From positions 16,492,501 through 16,556,500 of the forward strand of contig CM028927.1 in NCBI GenBank assembly GCA_016801845.1: a DNA stretch of 64,000 bases, in the 5' to 3' direction. The position numbers were made by a program, and so were the translations under genes. Shown here piece after piece: positions 51,750 through 64,000 of this stretch. Each line of letters starts with the position of its first letter. Position 1 is the stretch's first letter. The DNA is from Polydactylus sextarius. Taxonomy: Eukaryota > Chordata > Actinopteri > Polynemidae. The notes beneath the pieces were generated by a model. That model had not been told where the DNA came from. It ran no database searches and saw only the letters and a program-made list of their open reading frames with translations.

Positions 51750-53037
51750 AGGAGGGAAAGAGTGAGTGTTGAGGCTGCATTTGTGAGAGAGTTCAAGTCT
51801 TTTTAAGTATCTTGCATGGATAGAAACAGAAAAAGTGTAGCTGTGTGGTGTGTATTGAATAACAGTAGATTTCTCTCTGTAGTGCCCAGAGGCTGCTTCT
51901 AGCTTGGTTATGCTGCGCAGCAAGGGGATGAGCCTGAGGTGGGTGAGAACCAAACCAGCTCTACAGTTGAACAGCTGGAAACAGCAGCCTGGTCCTACCA
52001 GTCAATCAGTCACTGTGGCAGACAGTCACCATCTATCAATCAATATCAGTCTAATCAGACTCTATATTAATAATGTATTAATCTACATCACATCAGCCTT
52101 ATATGCATCTTCTTTTCTTTTCTAAAATAACAACTGGCATTCAATCCATCCTCTAAACTAGGTAGTAAATAAACTATTATATCAGGCAGACAGCCACATT
52201 CTGATTTACTGACCTTTCATCCGACAGTAGCCATGACCACCAAGAGGCACAGCTATCAGAGCCAATACTACACAGAGCTTTCTGATGTGGCAACATTTTG
52301 AAAAGATTTCCATGCACATCACCTCACACACAACAGAACATAGAAACTATGATGGATGGAAGATGTTAACTTACAGAGAACGAGCAATTTCTAATCCTGA
52401 ATTCTACTGTTTTCAAATTTCAAGCCCATCCCCTGAATGACACTGATGATTAAACTGATCATTTTGAACAGATCTCTTAAGGCTCCAATCCAGAACTTTT
52501 TATCGTTGATGCATTGAATCAAAAGTAAATTTCATTCTCATCCCTCTCAATAACAGCTTCTGACAGTGCTACATTTTAATCCACTTTAGATCAATAATGT
52601 GAATGGTGGAAGGCCTTTAAAAGGAACACTGCCATGTAGAAAGGCAGTAATATGTGTGATGGCTGGGCCCCATATCAAATAATAAGGAAGGACACTGAAT
52701 CTATCCTGAATAACAATTGCAATATAGTAAGACATATATCTATAAACATTTATGGAATTTATTAAATGTTAAAAAAATGTTAGTTCCATAATGGGTAAGC
52801 TAGATCAGCCAACTCCAGTCTCATAAACTTTAAAACTTGGCAATAAGACAAGAGAAGAAGTGGCAAGGACAAGTGAGAGAACATTCACTCAGAGAGAAAA
52901 TTAGCAGCTTTGTAGCTTAGTAATCTGCAAATAGCACCACTTTATGCTAAAATCAATTGATTTGGCTTTAAGTAAATGCCTCAAAATAATGCAAATGGTG
53001 AAGTTTCAGCGATCTATTTGTCTCTCTCTCACACTCA

Positions 53038-53040
<3 letters not shown>

Positions 53041-53070
<30 letters not shown>
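53041..53070. repeat. (CA)n microsatellite
   Basis: Fifteen CA units are followed by ATATATA. Confidence 0.95.
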
Positions 53071-53077
<7 letters not shown>

Positions 53078-55060
53078 CAGTACTGTAAACAACAAGACTG
53101 AAGCCAGGAGATTGTCTTCTTCTCTGTCGGGGAGATGTTGTGGAGATACCACACTTGCAGGTAAACAACATCTTTGCGAATCTTGACAATCTTAACAGAC
53201 GCTGTACTTCGCCACAGGCAACGCTGTCTCACTCTGTCTTGTGTTTTGCTTTTTGTTGACGGCAGTGGAAGAGGTTAAGGAGAGGGAGAGGAAGTGCCTC
53301 CACCGGCGTCCTGCCTCCATCTCTCCATCTGTCAGAGGAGAAAACTGGTCCCTCCCCTGATTAATTAGCCGTCTTATCTGACAGGACATGTTTGATCTGA
53401 TTAAAGCCTTTGGGAGAAAGCCGGTTCCCGATGTGAAAGCAGGAAAACCGCAGCCATTTCTCCTATAACCAGGAACTCAATTAACTAACTCCGGGGCAAA
53501 CTACACTCCTCCTGCTTCTGCAGGTTTGTCACATTTAGGTGCCTGAGAGTGAGTGAGAAAAGAGCTCACAGGAGTTTGTATAACACAGGATTTGTCAGTG
53601 AATGAGGCTTAATTAAATCTGCCTGTAAAAATCTACAGTACACGTGTCACTCTCCCGTTAAGTCCCTTTGGTGTGTGCAGTTGCACATCTGTGCTTTCCT
53701 TTGAGTTTCGCTGGTTATATGAGGCGATGTTTTGCAGGATTATGTCGTATTCCTGTGCAGACAGGAGGTCTGGATCAAAGAGTTAACTGACTGACTCACT
53801 CGCTGGGCTAAGTCAATGATACAAGACTGTGTGAGTGTATGAGTGTGTGTGTGTGCACGCTTTTGAATGAAGGCACTTTCCCTTATACGCATGTGACGTA
53901 CACGTGGTGGATGAGCACGGCAGAATGTGAAGCAGTAATTTGTGAGTGTGCGTGAGCTCCTTTCGCAGGAAGGATTATCATGGGGAGGACTCGTCTATGC
54001 ACGGCCGCCTCGCTGAGTTTTCTTTGATGATGTTCCGCACCACAAAGCCCTAAATACCCAGATGAGAAGGTTACGTGGAGGAGTGAAATGGGAGCATTTT
54101 GACGGGAGGTGAGATGGGCCGGCCCCATTCCACAAGGAGATTTAATTTCCTTTAATGTCAGCCTTCGCACACGCTCAGCTGTCAGCCTATGAATGAAACA
54201 GTAATTGAGGTGTGGGCGCTTGTGTGTACCTGTATATGAAACCTATCTTAGAGTAATTATGCCTTTGTGTCAAATATATACAGTGATATGCTGTCTTTAT
54301 GTATCTATCTTTTTTTAATATGTGCATATCTCCCAGAAGTTTTGCTTCTTGTGTGTGTGTGTGCTTGATGACAGTTGTGTTTGTCCCCTCACCACTGACC
54401 AGCGTTGTAGAAGGTTAATGGAAAGGCTCCAGGCTGCGCTGGGCCTTTGATGAGCATAATTCCTTCACCTTGCCACCAGGAGGACAGGAGGAATCCAACT
54501 GTGTGTGTGACAGGAGGGGAGGGGGGGCAGCCGACGTGTCATTTCCCGCTGACGGATGGCCCCCTTGCCAGAGCTGACAGCCCTGTAGCAGTGATTTCAT
54601 TTCGACACCCTGCTCTGTTTACCTCACTGTAATTTCTGAGAACATTACCATGCTGCAGGGGAGGGGGGGAGTATTAGCGGAGAAAAAAAAAGAGGAAGGC
54701 GAGGATCTGGGTTAAGCAAAAAAGAGAGAGAAAGAAAAATAAGAGTTATAGATCACAGTGCAAAAGGTGAAAGAGTGAATAGGTAAGAGAGAGAAGGCTT
54801 TGGAAGAAAGACAGAAGACAAAGGTGCCGACATGACAGGCGGATATAACACATTAAAGGAAGCCCTTGTTGCCTTCTGACAACGCTTGAGGGAAAAGACA
54901 CGTCGGCCGTTAGAAGTCTCACGTTCTGCCTATGGGGCTCTCAGGGCTGTATCCATTTAACTGATAAAAGTTAGACAGATAGATATGTGCCATAACTGGG
55001 GGCACCGCATCTAACGCCGTGTTGATGCTCAGAATTGCCCTCACTATCTTGCCAACGCTC

Positions 55061-55064
<4 letters not shown>

Positions 55065-55092
<28 letters not shown>
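55065..55092. repeat. Poly(T) run
   Basis: Twenty-eight T are followed by a pyrimidine-rich stretch to about 55262. Confidence 0.9.
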
Positions 55093-55095
<3 letters not shown>

Positions 55096-56597
55096 TCTCA
55101 TGGATTCCTTTACCCCATTCTGTCTTTTTGTCCCACAATACTGACCTTGCCATAGCCTTTTATTTCTTACTTACTTCAGCACCATCCATTTGCCCTACTA
55201 CTTCTCCATCTCCATCTCTCCATTCTTGCTAGTTTCTTCTCTCCTTTCCCTTTCTATACTTTCAGCTTGCTCAAGAGATTAGAGTTGTATGTATAATTGG
55301 CTCTACAGGGCTTCGTGGCTGCTCCTTTAAGCACTGATACGCAATCGACGAGGGCTTGTGTGCTTGTACATGAGTGTATGTGTGTGTGTGGCTGCCAAAC
55401 CATGGTATAAGATCTCACTATTCACTTCCCTCAGGTATGTCATTCTGGCCTGTTGTGTGACTAACCAACAGCCTGAAGGAGTACAATTAAAGCCAAAGAC
55501 AATGGGGTTCCGTGTTTTCCGCTTGGAGTAAACTGCAAGGGAGCAGTAGTTGCTGTGTTGTTGCTGCTGTGAGGATGCGTTGCTGACAAGTCTGCAGATG
55601 CCGGAGGGAGTGTTCCTGTGCTCTTGTATATAGGTTGTGGATCTGCACTCAGATCTTGCTGTGGGAGCCTGAGTCTGCAGAACGCATTTAAAAGACAAGC
55701 AGGCCAACCAAGTGGAAGGAAAAGAGTAGGGAGAGGGGTGTGGTGCGTGAACAGGGACTTAGGAGAAGGCAGAAGCATATGTGTACATCAACCCACTTCA
55801 AAAGCAGCGAGTTTAATTTGTGAGGAGCCTGAGAATTCGGAGACTGAAAGGTAGCAGTACAAAGGAGCCATCACTCTGTCAAGCCGGAGAGTCAGTTGGT
55901 CAGACAGCGACGGGAATAGTCAGACGGGCAGCTAACTGCCCTTTGATGAGCGCTTCCTAACACTTCTGTTGCCACTGATGAGTAGATGGCAGGATCACTC
56001 GACTGTTCCCTTTGTGCAGACTGTTGTCAAACGCTTCCTCAACATTCCCACGTTCTGTCTGTTATCACGCCCCCTCTGACACTTCACTTCAAACCAACAC
56101 ATCCAAGACTTTACATTACAGCGTGTCTCCATCACAGCCCGTCTTGCTCCAGTGCAGCCATTTACAACACATAGACGCCATACAGCTGTCAGTACATCCA
56201 AGCTGTGCGCTAGTGTATTCACAGTTTTATAGCCTCGGAAAACTGGATTTTGAACATTGATGTGGATTAAACAAACAACGTCTTATTTATCTATCCTGCA
56301 TTTATACAAAAAAACATTTTCTAGCACAGGTTCAAAGCCTGATTTCTACGTGTTTTCATCAAAGTCAGATTTTACAGACAGATGGTAGAACTTTATAGGC
56401 TTGAGATCTCTTGCTCAATCTGATAAACACCCTTACAAAACATGCTGCGAAATACAAAAAAACACATTATAATCTGACATATGCCCAAATGCCTGACCTA
56501 GAGACTCACTCCATCACAGAACAGCATGTTACAGAGCAAAAGAAAGGCAACGGGAGCGCAAGCTGGTGTTGCGTGAGGGTCCTTCTGCTCCTCACTA

Positions 56598-56598
<1 letters not shown>

Positions 56599-56632
<34 letters not shown>
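56599..56632. repeat. Compound (TG)n(GA)n microsatellite
   Basis: About 10 TG units run into about 7 GA units, the same compound form as at 6312-6377. Confidence 0.9.
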
Positions 56633-59600
56633 AATTCAACATTCCTGATTCAAACCTTCTGTTGGAAACAAAGGGGCTGTGAGGCAAAGGATCTGTGCCA
56701 TCACCCAGGGCGGCCATTGTCAGTCCAATTACCATATTACTTCTGAACAAACAGCCTAAAACACCTGTCACTTATACATGGATATAATTGTGCAGTGATA
56801 AAGTGGTGCTGGTTTCAGATAAAGACTACAAACATACCATGTAGGAATAAATCTGTCAGAGCTTTAAGGACTGAATTAAACTTCTACTCTTTCTCCTCTA
56901 TAACAGATATTATCTTAGCCTCTAATTTATAATTTGAATCACCTCAGTCGGCAAAATAGCTGTAATCACTTTGGAATGTATATCTGAATTTATCAGTGAA
57001 CGTTTCCATCAGTCGTGGCTATTTTCATGTGATATGTGAGGATATGAGCTGTGGTTTCGGGAGACAGTAAAATGCGAGTGCCAGCATGACAGGAACACTT
57101 TGTCTGCAGTAGAAGAAGCAGAAACAGGCCCTAAACCTATGTAAACCTATCTGAAAAAACATGTTTCCATCAACATTTTTCATTCATCTTTTTTCTTCAA
57201 ATGTAGAAATGTTTTCTACCTCAGCCAAGTATAGACACATATTTTTTTTACTTTGTAAAAACAGAAACTGATCCAACTTTTTGTCTCCTACACCTTGTTC
57301 TTAACCAGCAATAGTCTTTCTTTCTTTTTTTTTTTTTAATTAAAAAAAAACAGTTAAAACTCACTATATGGAAAACACTGGAATCATTTGTTGTGTTAAA
57401 TACCATGAGTACACAGCCAAATAAAGAAGAATTAATCTTCATGACTCCCTCTCCTCTCCTGTGTATTGACATACTATTGTCTTCTTTCCTGATCTGTCAC
57501 CATCCTTGTTGTTAACTACCAAACTGATCACTCATTTCATTTCTTCGCATTAGGATGCTCAAGCTGATTGATGTCTCTAAGTAGTTGCAGAATCAGCAAG
57601 ATCATCCACTTACGAACAGATGGTGGCTCAGAAAATACCCATTAATTAACCTCTCAGTATCATCTTAAATTCAAAGTTGTTTTTTTTTTTTTTTGTCAAA
57701 GGGCAGAAAGTTTTTAATTTTTTTTCTTTTTCTTAAGATACAAACGATAAAAAGAGCAGAGGATGAAGCTCAGGAGCAAAAGATTAGAGGTTCACCTTGC
57801 TCATGCAGTGTTCCATTTGGCTGGAATACAATATTACCTGATTAAATAAAAATCTTACAAATTACCATACGTTGCTGCAGAGCACAGCTTAATACATCAC
57901 ATTATTCAGCTACAGAATTTGTCCCATGAGTACAATCCAAGCCAATGACAACTAAGTGTGTCCTAGCAGCCCTGAGGCACCGAGGTGTTTAGTTTGGTTT
58001 GAAGATCTACACTCATTCACTCACATAATTTCACACAATGCTGCTGCACGGCACTGCATCTCGTTCTTGCATTAACACACACATGCACACACACGTGATA
58101 GTACGCACACATAAATGCACACATTGTCAATCTTTGTCCTATTACTGCTGCTGGAAAATGGCTTTCTAGCGACTCTGTATTATGCTGAGATGATAGATGC
58201 TGTGTAAGGAACAAAAGTGGGTGATACATTATTGAGCCTTTGAGTATGCTAACACAGTGGTGGGGCTTTGTTTTACTCACTGTCTCAGCTGGGCCTGCTC
58301 TCTGCTGGCATAGCTGGTAAAATATTCATCCAGCATAATGCACAGAGAGTGCTGTGGCACAAAACTGGTTTGAGGAATGTCCTTCCATGTACCATTTAAC
58401 TATGTTCTAGCAGGTACATCCTAGCAAAAGCAAAGATTGTTAAGATATATGTGGTTTATTGGGGATTAATTCTCAGCTTGGTTTTGTTATTTTTTCGAGG
58501 AATTTGATGATAAGAAAAACATAAAATATCACTGGTCGTATCCATTCACCTTTCTGAGAATCCAGGAAGTCTGATCTACCACATTAAGTGTCATTTTCAC
58601 TCTTTTGCAGATGTGTGATGGAAGGATCACACCTTTACTTTGCAAAACTGACATAACACCACTAAATTATGTCTGCCATCAGTGTCATGGCTCATACATT
58701 TTGATGCCGGGTTAATGTGAATTTAAATGGGTCGATATGGGCTTCACCCGCTTAATCACGACCCCCTGATTTGATTTTGTATCTCCCTCGGTGAGCTAAT
58801 ATTCCAGAGATTAAAATTTCATGTGGAGCTCATATCAAAAATCCATTATTAACATGGAAGATGGGCATGTTGGCCTTACCTCTGTGCTTTGGCAAAAGGA
58901 GGCAAAACAGATGCACACACAGTAGTGGGCAGACACACATGCATGCAAAGATACTATGTTTCTATGCTCCTGGAGAACGACAAGACAAATTCAATTCATT
59001 CATTCATAACTTTTGTGAAAGTATTGAGGAATTTCCCTATAAGCTGGGGGTTATGTCCCCGGTCGTCTTCTCTCAGCTCAGGAGTAGACAACATTCACAA
59101 ATGTCTTCCTGGTTTCATAACATTTTCATCACCATAACCTTTGTATTTTTCCATTACGGTGTTTGCAACAACTGCTCATTGTGTTGTTGCCAGGGTAAAT
59201 GCATTTTTCCATCTTATGCATCATTCATGATATAATTTCTGAGATTGAATTCCTCCTGGCTGACATCACGTGGAGGTGGGGAGTGCTGGTGATGGTTGTG
59301 GTTTTGGAAAAAGGGGGGTGGGTGGGGGGATGATAAAAGGAAATGGTGGTGAGCCGTTTGATTTGCACCATTGACCAACATCAGGACCTCTGTGGGATGA
59401 TGCAGGAAACCTAGTGTATCTGTAAATTATGAATGACTTTTCACTCAGCACAAGAGCTATGCCTCTTCTCTCCTTTATCTTTTGTCTTTCGTCAATTCAT
59501 CTGTTAACACTAGAAACCTTTGCAAATTTTTGCTTTTCAACCTCTCTTTTTCAAATCGACCTTCCTGCAATATTCCTCATTCTCTACAGTCCACATAGTT

Positions 59601-60205
59601 GAGAACACTTGCTCATTTACTCTGTGTAGAGAGGAGATAGGAAGCCTAACTACAACACATGAGCACATGGCAATGTGCCAAAAATGGGGCTTTTTTTATT
59701 TGGTGGAGCAGGTTTTCTCCAGTCACCCAGGACATATAATTCAAGTCCATAGAGAGCCAGTGGGACTCTGACATTGTGGTAGCATGTTTCGGTTCATGGC
59801 ATGGCATTCCTTGTGGGAATACATGCTTTAAAAAGAAAAATACCAGACTGCTTTTGTTTGGGCTCATTGACTTTATCATTGTCCAATGTGCACATACCTT
59901 TACACACAGTTTACCTTCTTGTTAGCAAACACAGATTTAGATTTTTTATCATGATTGTCCACTTCACACCTTGCTGTGCCATTTATGATATGTTAGTCCT
60001 CTCCAGTCAGCTATAACAAAGTGAATAATTCATTTTCATTTTGTTGCTTAAAATAAACCTAAAAACAAAAGGTATAAACATATGAACAAACAGACCCATG
60101 GTTGTGTTTTTCTGAGACCTGGCCACTGGTTATTGGTCTGTGTTATTATAGTCCATAATAAGACCTATGAACAATAAAAAGATCTCACATGACGACATAT
60201 CGGGT

Positions 60206-60498
60206 CAGTGGTTTCCAACTCAAGGGAGCAAATCAGTGGTTGAAATGTCTTTGCTATTCCAAGTGGTAGCAAACAACAAATTAATTACATTTACTGAAAA
60301 AAAAAAATCAAAGAGCCTTAACATTACCAGTTGTAGGACCATTATGTCTGGTAAATCAATGTTCAATGTGATTCTAACCAATAACAAACAATTGCTTGAG
60401 GCTATCTAATCTAAAGAGGGGCCATAACGAGGTGTAATTGAGCCTGTCAGTTCAAACTGTGGGGGTACAACAGAAAAAAATAAGTCTGGGAATCACTG
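60206..60498. mobile_element. Possible non-autonomous hAT-like element
   Basis: The left end reads CAGTGGTTTCCAACTC. The right end, reverse-complemented, reads CAGTGATTCCCAGACT and continues into T-rich then CCCCC sequence. These are imperfect terminal inverted repeats of the CAGTGGTTCCCAA type seen on many vertebrate hAT-derived MITEs. The interior of about 290 bp has no transposase. The flanking 8-mers (tatcgggt and cgtcttgt) match at only four of eight positions, so a target-site duplication is not convincing. Confidence 0.4.
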
Positions 60499-63400
60499 CG
60501 TCTTGTGATCCCAAGATCACATATATACTGTATAAGGACAGACAAATTGAAAAACTCCCAGAAAGCCCATGTGTCTCCAACATTGAGCGATGCTGTTCTC
60601 AGAGCTTCTTCTCATACAATCCTCAGAGCTGCCCTCAACAGGGTTCAGTGCATCATAAAATCACCATGCATGTTAACTCCACGGTGCATGGGTCAAATGA
60701 GCCGTGGCAGTGGATGTTAAGTGACTTCAAAAGGCTGCATCCATATGCCCCCACCCCCTTCCCTGTTGGTCTCCCCCTGCACATGGTTGCATAAAGAATG
60801 TGTTCACCAGAACGGCTGGGTCACAGGATCAAAGTTAACAGATAGGAAGGAAAGTCAAGCCACATGCATGTGTTTCAACACAGCTAGAAGATCTCACATT
60901 CTCTCCATTCTGAAATACACAGGCACTTGTGCACAGTCGCACACCGTCACAGCTCTTTTTCAATCTCGTTAAAAAAGCAGACACGTACAGTATGTTGACA
61001 AGTCAAATCCAGTGTTAAGATGACAGGCAGGATATGCGAGCCTTTCAACAGTGTGGTAGAGCATCATCAGAAACCAGGAGAGTGACAATCTCTTTGTTTC
61101 CCTCCACACTCCATCACCTGCTCTCCAAATGGAGGCACAATGCAATTTTCACTTATGAATCTACTGCAAAGCAAATAGCATATGCTGTTTGCCTGCTCCA
61201 CAAACACACCCTGAATAACTACCCTGGGTCATAGACTCATTTGTTATTCCTTAATGTGCCACTACTCACCAGGGAACACTAAGGCTGCCATGTGAAACTA
61301 CACCACAATGTGAGCATCATATGTCTAACTGCAGCAGAAATACTTCGCCTTACCTCTGTCACATCTGTACGGAGAAATGACAATAGTGTGGAGGCGAGAG
61401 TCGCAGAAATATTGAAATATATATTAAAGAATTATTTCTCAATGGAAAACAGCAACAACAAAAGTAATAAAAAAGCAATAATGGAAGTGTTGTGTGAAGA
61501 AAGCCACTCAGAACAAATCAACATTTATGTGACATCAGTCAGGTTCAGTGGTGGAACTGATGCAACGATTTTCAATTACAAAACAGTGATGTGGGGTATT
61601 AGCTCCCTTTCCATCATGAAACACGAAGAGCTGCTATGAATTTGCTTAGATTATGAATAAAGAGAAAGTGAGAGACAAAGGCGACATACATAAATACCTA
61701 CATACTGAGTGTAAAAAAATCTATCTTTTCCTTTTAATGTGTTGTCTCAGGCATTTTACAAACCTTGCTCAATTGTTACTGACCAAAAAATAAATAAATG
61801 AATAAATAAATAACCCCTGATTTATTTCCCTTTCTGCTGTAGCTACATGTATTGTTTAATTACATGTTGAATGTGTCTCTACACATGGCCGTTTCTTCTA
61901 GTTAAACAATTTACAAGCAAAGAAATGCAATTTATGGCATCTGGGTCCATAACATGCCCCAATAAAACCCCACTAAATAAGGTTTTAACATATGTATTTA
62001 TGATTAAGGTAACGATGAAGGGAAATTACATGCACATGTTAATGAAACATGACAAAAAGAAAACACCTGACAGTGTTGACAAACCACTACATAATTACAT
62101 GTGATGCATTTGTTCCACACAGGAGCTCTTTTGTTTTCCCTCCGTCGACAGCTGCCTCTGGCTCCTTGTTAATATGCATAAACTCGCATCTGGACTTCAA
62201 CATAAATATTTCCATCATGATGTGGTGCTCTTGACACAATACAGTTGTGACAGAGTTAATATTAATATTACATGCCTAAATTAGCAAAGAATGTGTTTGA
62301 CCTTGATGTAATAAGTAAAGGGAGAAAGTAGAAGACTGAATTAAGGTTGTACTGTAGTTGTCAGTGTGGAATGTTTGGTTTATTTATTTAATAAAAATCC
62401 AGATGGTTATGAATGCATGTTAAAAAAAAAAAACTATAAAATCATATTATCTATAGCTGTTGTCTCCATATGGTGAAAGTGACAAAACAAAAACCTCAGC
62501 GTAGGCGTTAAAAGCTTCACTGTGCCCAATCCACAAACATGACATACATACAGAGAGACTACTCTTTGGTAAATTCCCACTACTAAGTGGTTCTGTTGAC
62601 CCATCCAACACCTTCTAGTTTAAGTTTCTGAACCTAAACTCAATCTCCTCGCTTTGTATTTCATTGAAAGCGTCATTAGCAGTAGCTGAACTATATAGAG
62701 AGGACGGCTGCTTGTTACAGTCTTATTATCACCCTAAATGGCTGGGAAGAGGGGTGGTGCAGCGCGAGATAATGTGTTTGTTATGGACACTAATGTACAG
62801 TGGAAGCAAAGTAACGACCCACCCTCAGTGTCCCACTGAGTTCAACGGATTCATCAACCCCCCACCCCTATGAAAACGTGGAAAACTCTGCTCAACGGTT
62901 TCCTCTCGTTTGGAGAGGGAGGAGCGATAAAATGAAGAGGCAAAGCCATGACATGAGGAGGTATGAGACAGGAATGCAAAAGAGGGACTGGAGAAAATAT
63001 TAAGGAAGGCGGTCATAAAAATTGTTGTTAATAACAATAACAAGTGCCCCAGTGCTTTTATTGATGCTCGGGTGCAGCATCAATGGTGTGTGGTTGAAAT
63101 AAACCTTTTTAAAAAATATTGTTGAAACTTTTACAGAAATCTCTGGTATGTGAATGTGCCTACTTTAAACTGGCATGAATACTGGCATACAATCTGATAT
63201 ATAGTACAAATATGCACTAAATAATCACATGCACACGGTAATGTAATCAAGTGTTAGCAGTCTTTCATGAAGTAGTGTCAGATGTGTGTAGTCAAAGCAA
63301 ATGGCTCTGTATTAAATCTTCTCTCCACATGCTCAGGTGTAGAAAAGAATTGACTCCTTACTCCTTACCTTAACAAAATGTCACATGACAGCAAATATTT

Positions 63401-64000
63401 TGGTTTTATAGCTATCATCCAAATTTTTTTCTACCTCTTGTCACCTTACACAGATGTAATAAAGACATTTTTGTGCAGCTAAGCAGTCAATTTTTAAGTA
63501 TTTTCCCCCATGCCCCATTCATATCCTTAGAAAATACTGCACTATGTAATTAAATCAGTGGAGGAGGTATGGTAGGCAATAAAGGTTGTAAAGTCAGAGG
63601 CAGAATCTAAATAACTGTTTCACAACAGAGGAAACTGTGTCGTGATCTCGACATTACCTTAACAGTAACCTGCTTGAATATCGCCTTGTTTACAAAGTGT
63701 AAAAGATATTTTGGTGTGGGCCAAGAATAACTGGCACTAATGTGCTTCCAAGTAGAAATAATGTGTGCACCTTAAATTATCCAGGTACACAGGCAAGTAT
63801 GTGAACAATATCACTCAAGTTGCAGCTACACAAACCTGTGACTCTCAACAGCCTTAAAATGCAAAAGAAAGAAATGCATAATGAATGCAAAAACAACAAA
63901 CACTCAATCTGGCAGTACAGAGGTGTTCCCAGGCGTCGTAATAATGATTATACCACAGAGAAGCTACAGGGGGAGTTATTTATATGAATGTGTATGAGAC

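Larger units (their letters stand above)
51441..64000 (-). other. rbms3: rbms3 intron upstream of RRM2 exons (partial)
   Basis: This sequence ends in ttgcag at 51441 and continues past the window, so it is at least 12.56 kb if no small exon was missed. Expected upstream segments (RRM1, with wording such as TNLYIRGLPPGTT and CKGYGFVDF) were looked for on the minus strand and not seen. It contains TG, CA, GA and polyT runs and a possible short hAT-like element at 60206-60498. Open frames in 58861-62873 are mostly on the plus strand and resemble no known protein. Confidence 0.7.

Noticed and set aside
57798..57822. Possible micro-exon on the minus strand (attccag|CCAAATGG ... AGCAAG|gtgaac) that could precede the QQEQDP exon
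   Set aside because: The peptide QMEHCMSK only vaguely resembles the expected VQAQMAK segment, the pyrimidine tract is poor and the upstream phase is unknown. It is most likely chance.
58861..62873. A run of twelve or so modest open frames that are nearly all on the plus strand
   Set aside because: None resembles a known protein, they overlap in different frames without splice logic, and the region includes a likely transposon remnant. The strand bias may be chance.
1..64000. CRISPR array, tRNA/rRNA genes, prokaryotic operons or phage elements
   Set aside because: No spaced identical repeats, no tRNA A/B-box pair with a foldable body, and no closely packed coding genes. The sequence is plainly animal intronic DNA.

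Overview
This window reads as vertebrate, most likely teleost fish, nuclear DNA that lies entirely inside one multi-exon gene on the minus strand. The gene is recognisable as rbms3 (RNA-binding motif, single-stranded-interacting protein 3). Six short exons with AG/GT splice borders were read directly. From 5' to 3' on the minus strand they are 51440-51283, 46708-46629, 24149-24043, 17624-17581, 15371-15275 and 11315-11265. Joined, they give 537 nt, or 179 codons, in one frame. They encode the whole second RRM and the first part of the Ala/Pro/Gln/Ser-rich C-terminal region. The first RRM and N-terminus (upstream, beyond 64000) and the rest of the C-terminus with the 3' UTR (downstream, below 1) were not found and should lie outside the window.

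The fish assignment rests on three things: rbms3 exons with far shorter introns than I expect in mammals, very dense CA/TG and GA microsatellites, and a decayed LINE 3' end of a type I recognise as common in ray-finned fish. There are no bacterial-type operons, rRNA, tRNA or CRISPR arrays. Almost all open frames in the window are by-products of microsatellites (runs of Thr-His, Cys-Val or Arg-Glu) or of long polypurine/polypyrimidine tracts (Ser/Leu/Phe/Pro-rich), not genes.

Layout: 1-11264 is the intron 3' of the last visible exon. 11265-24149 holds four exons in 13 kb. 24150-46628 is a 22.5 kb intron containing the LINE remnant, a common interspersed repeat, a GATA array, a perfect inverted duplication around two CA/TG runs, and a cluster of ATCRAT motifs. 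46629-51440 holds the two exons that begin RRM2. 51441-64000 is upstream intron with a possible hAT-like element.

The most interesting unexplained signal is at 23796-23879. It is an 84-nt (28-codon), phase-0, splice-site-bordered open segment, 163 nt downstream of the exon that ends RRM2. It could be an in-frame cassette exon. If its donor is ignored, it could be an alternative terminal exon encoding a 54-residue tail, with AATAAA signals downstream. It matches nothing I remember from RBMS proteins and needs transcript evidence. I found no convincing novel multi-gene system in the window.
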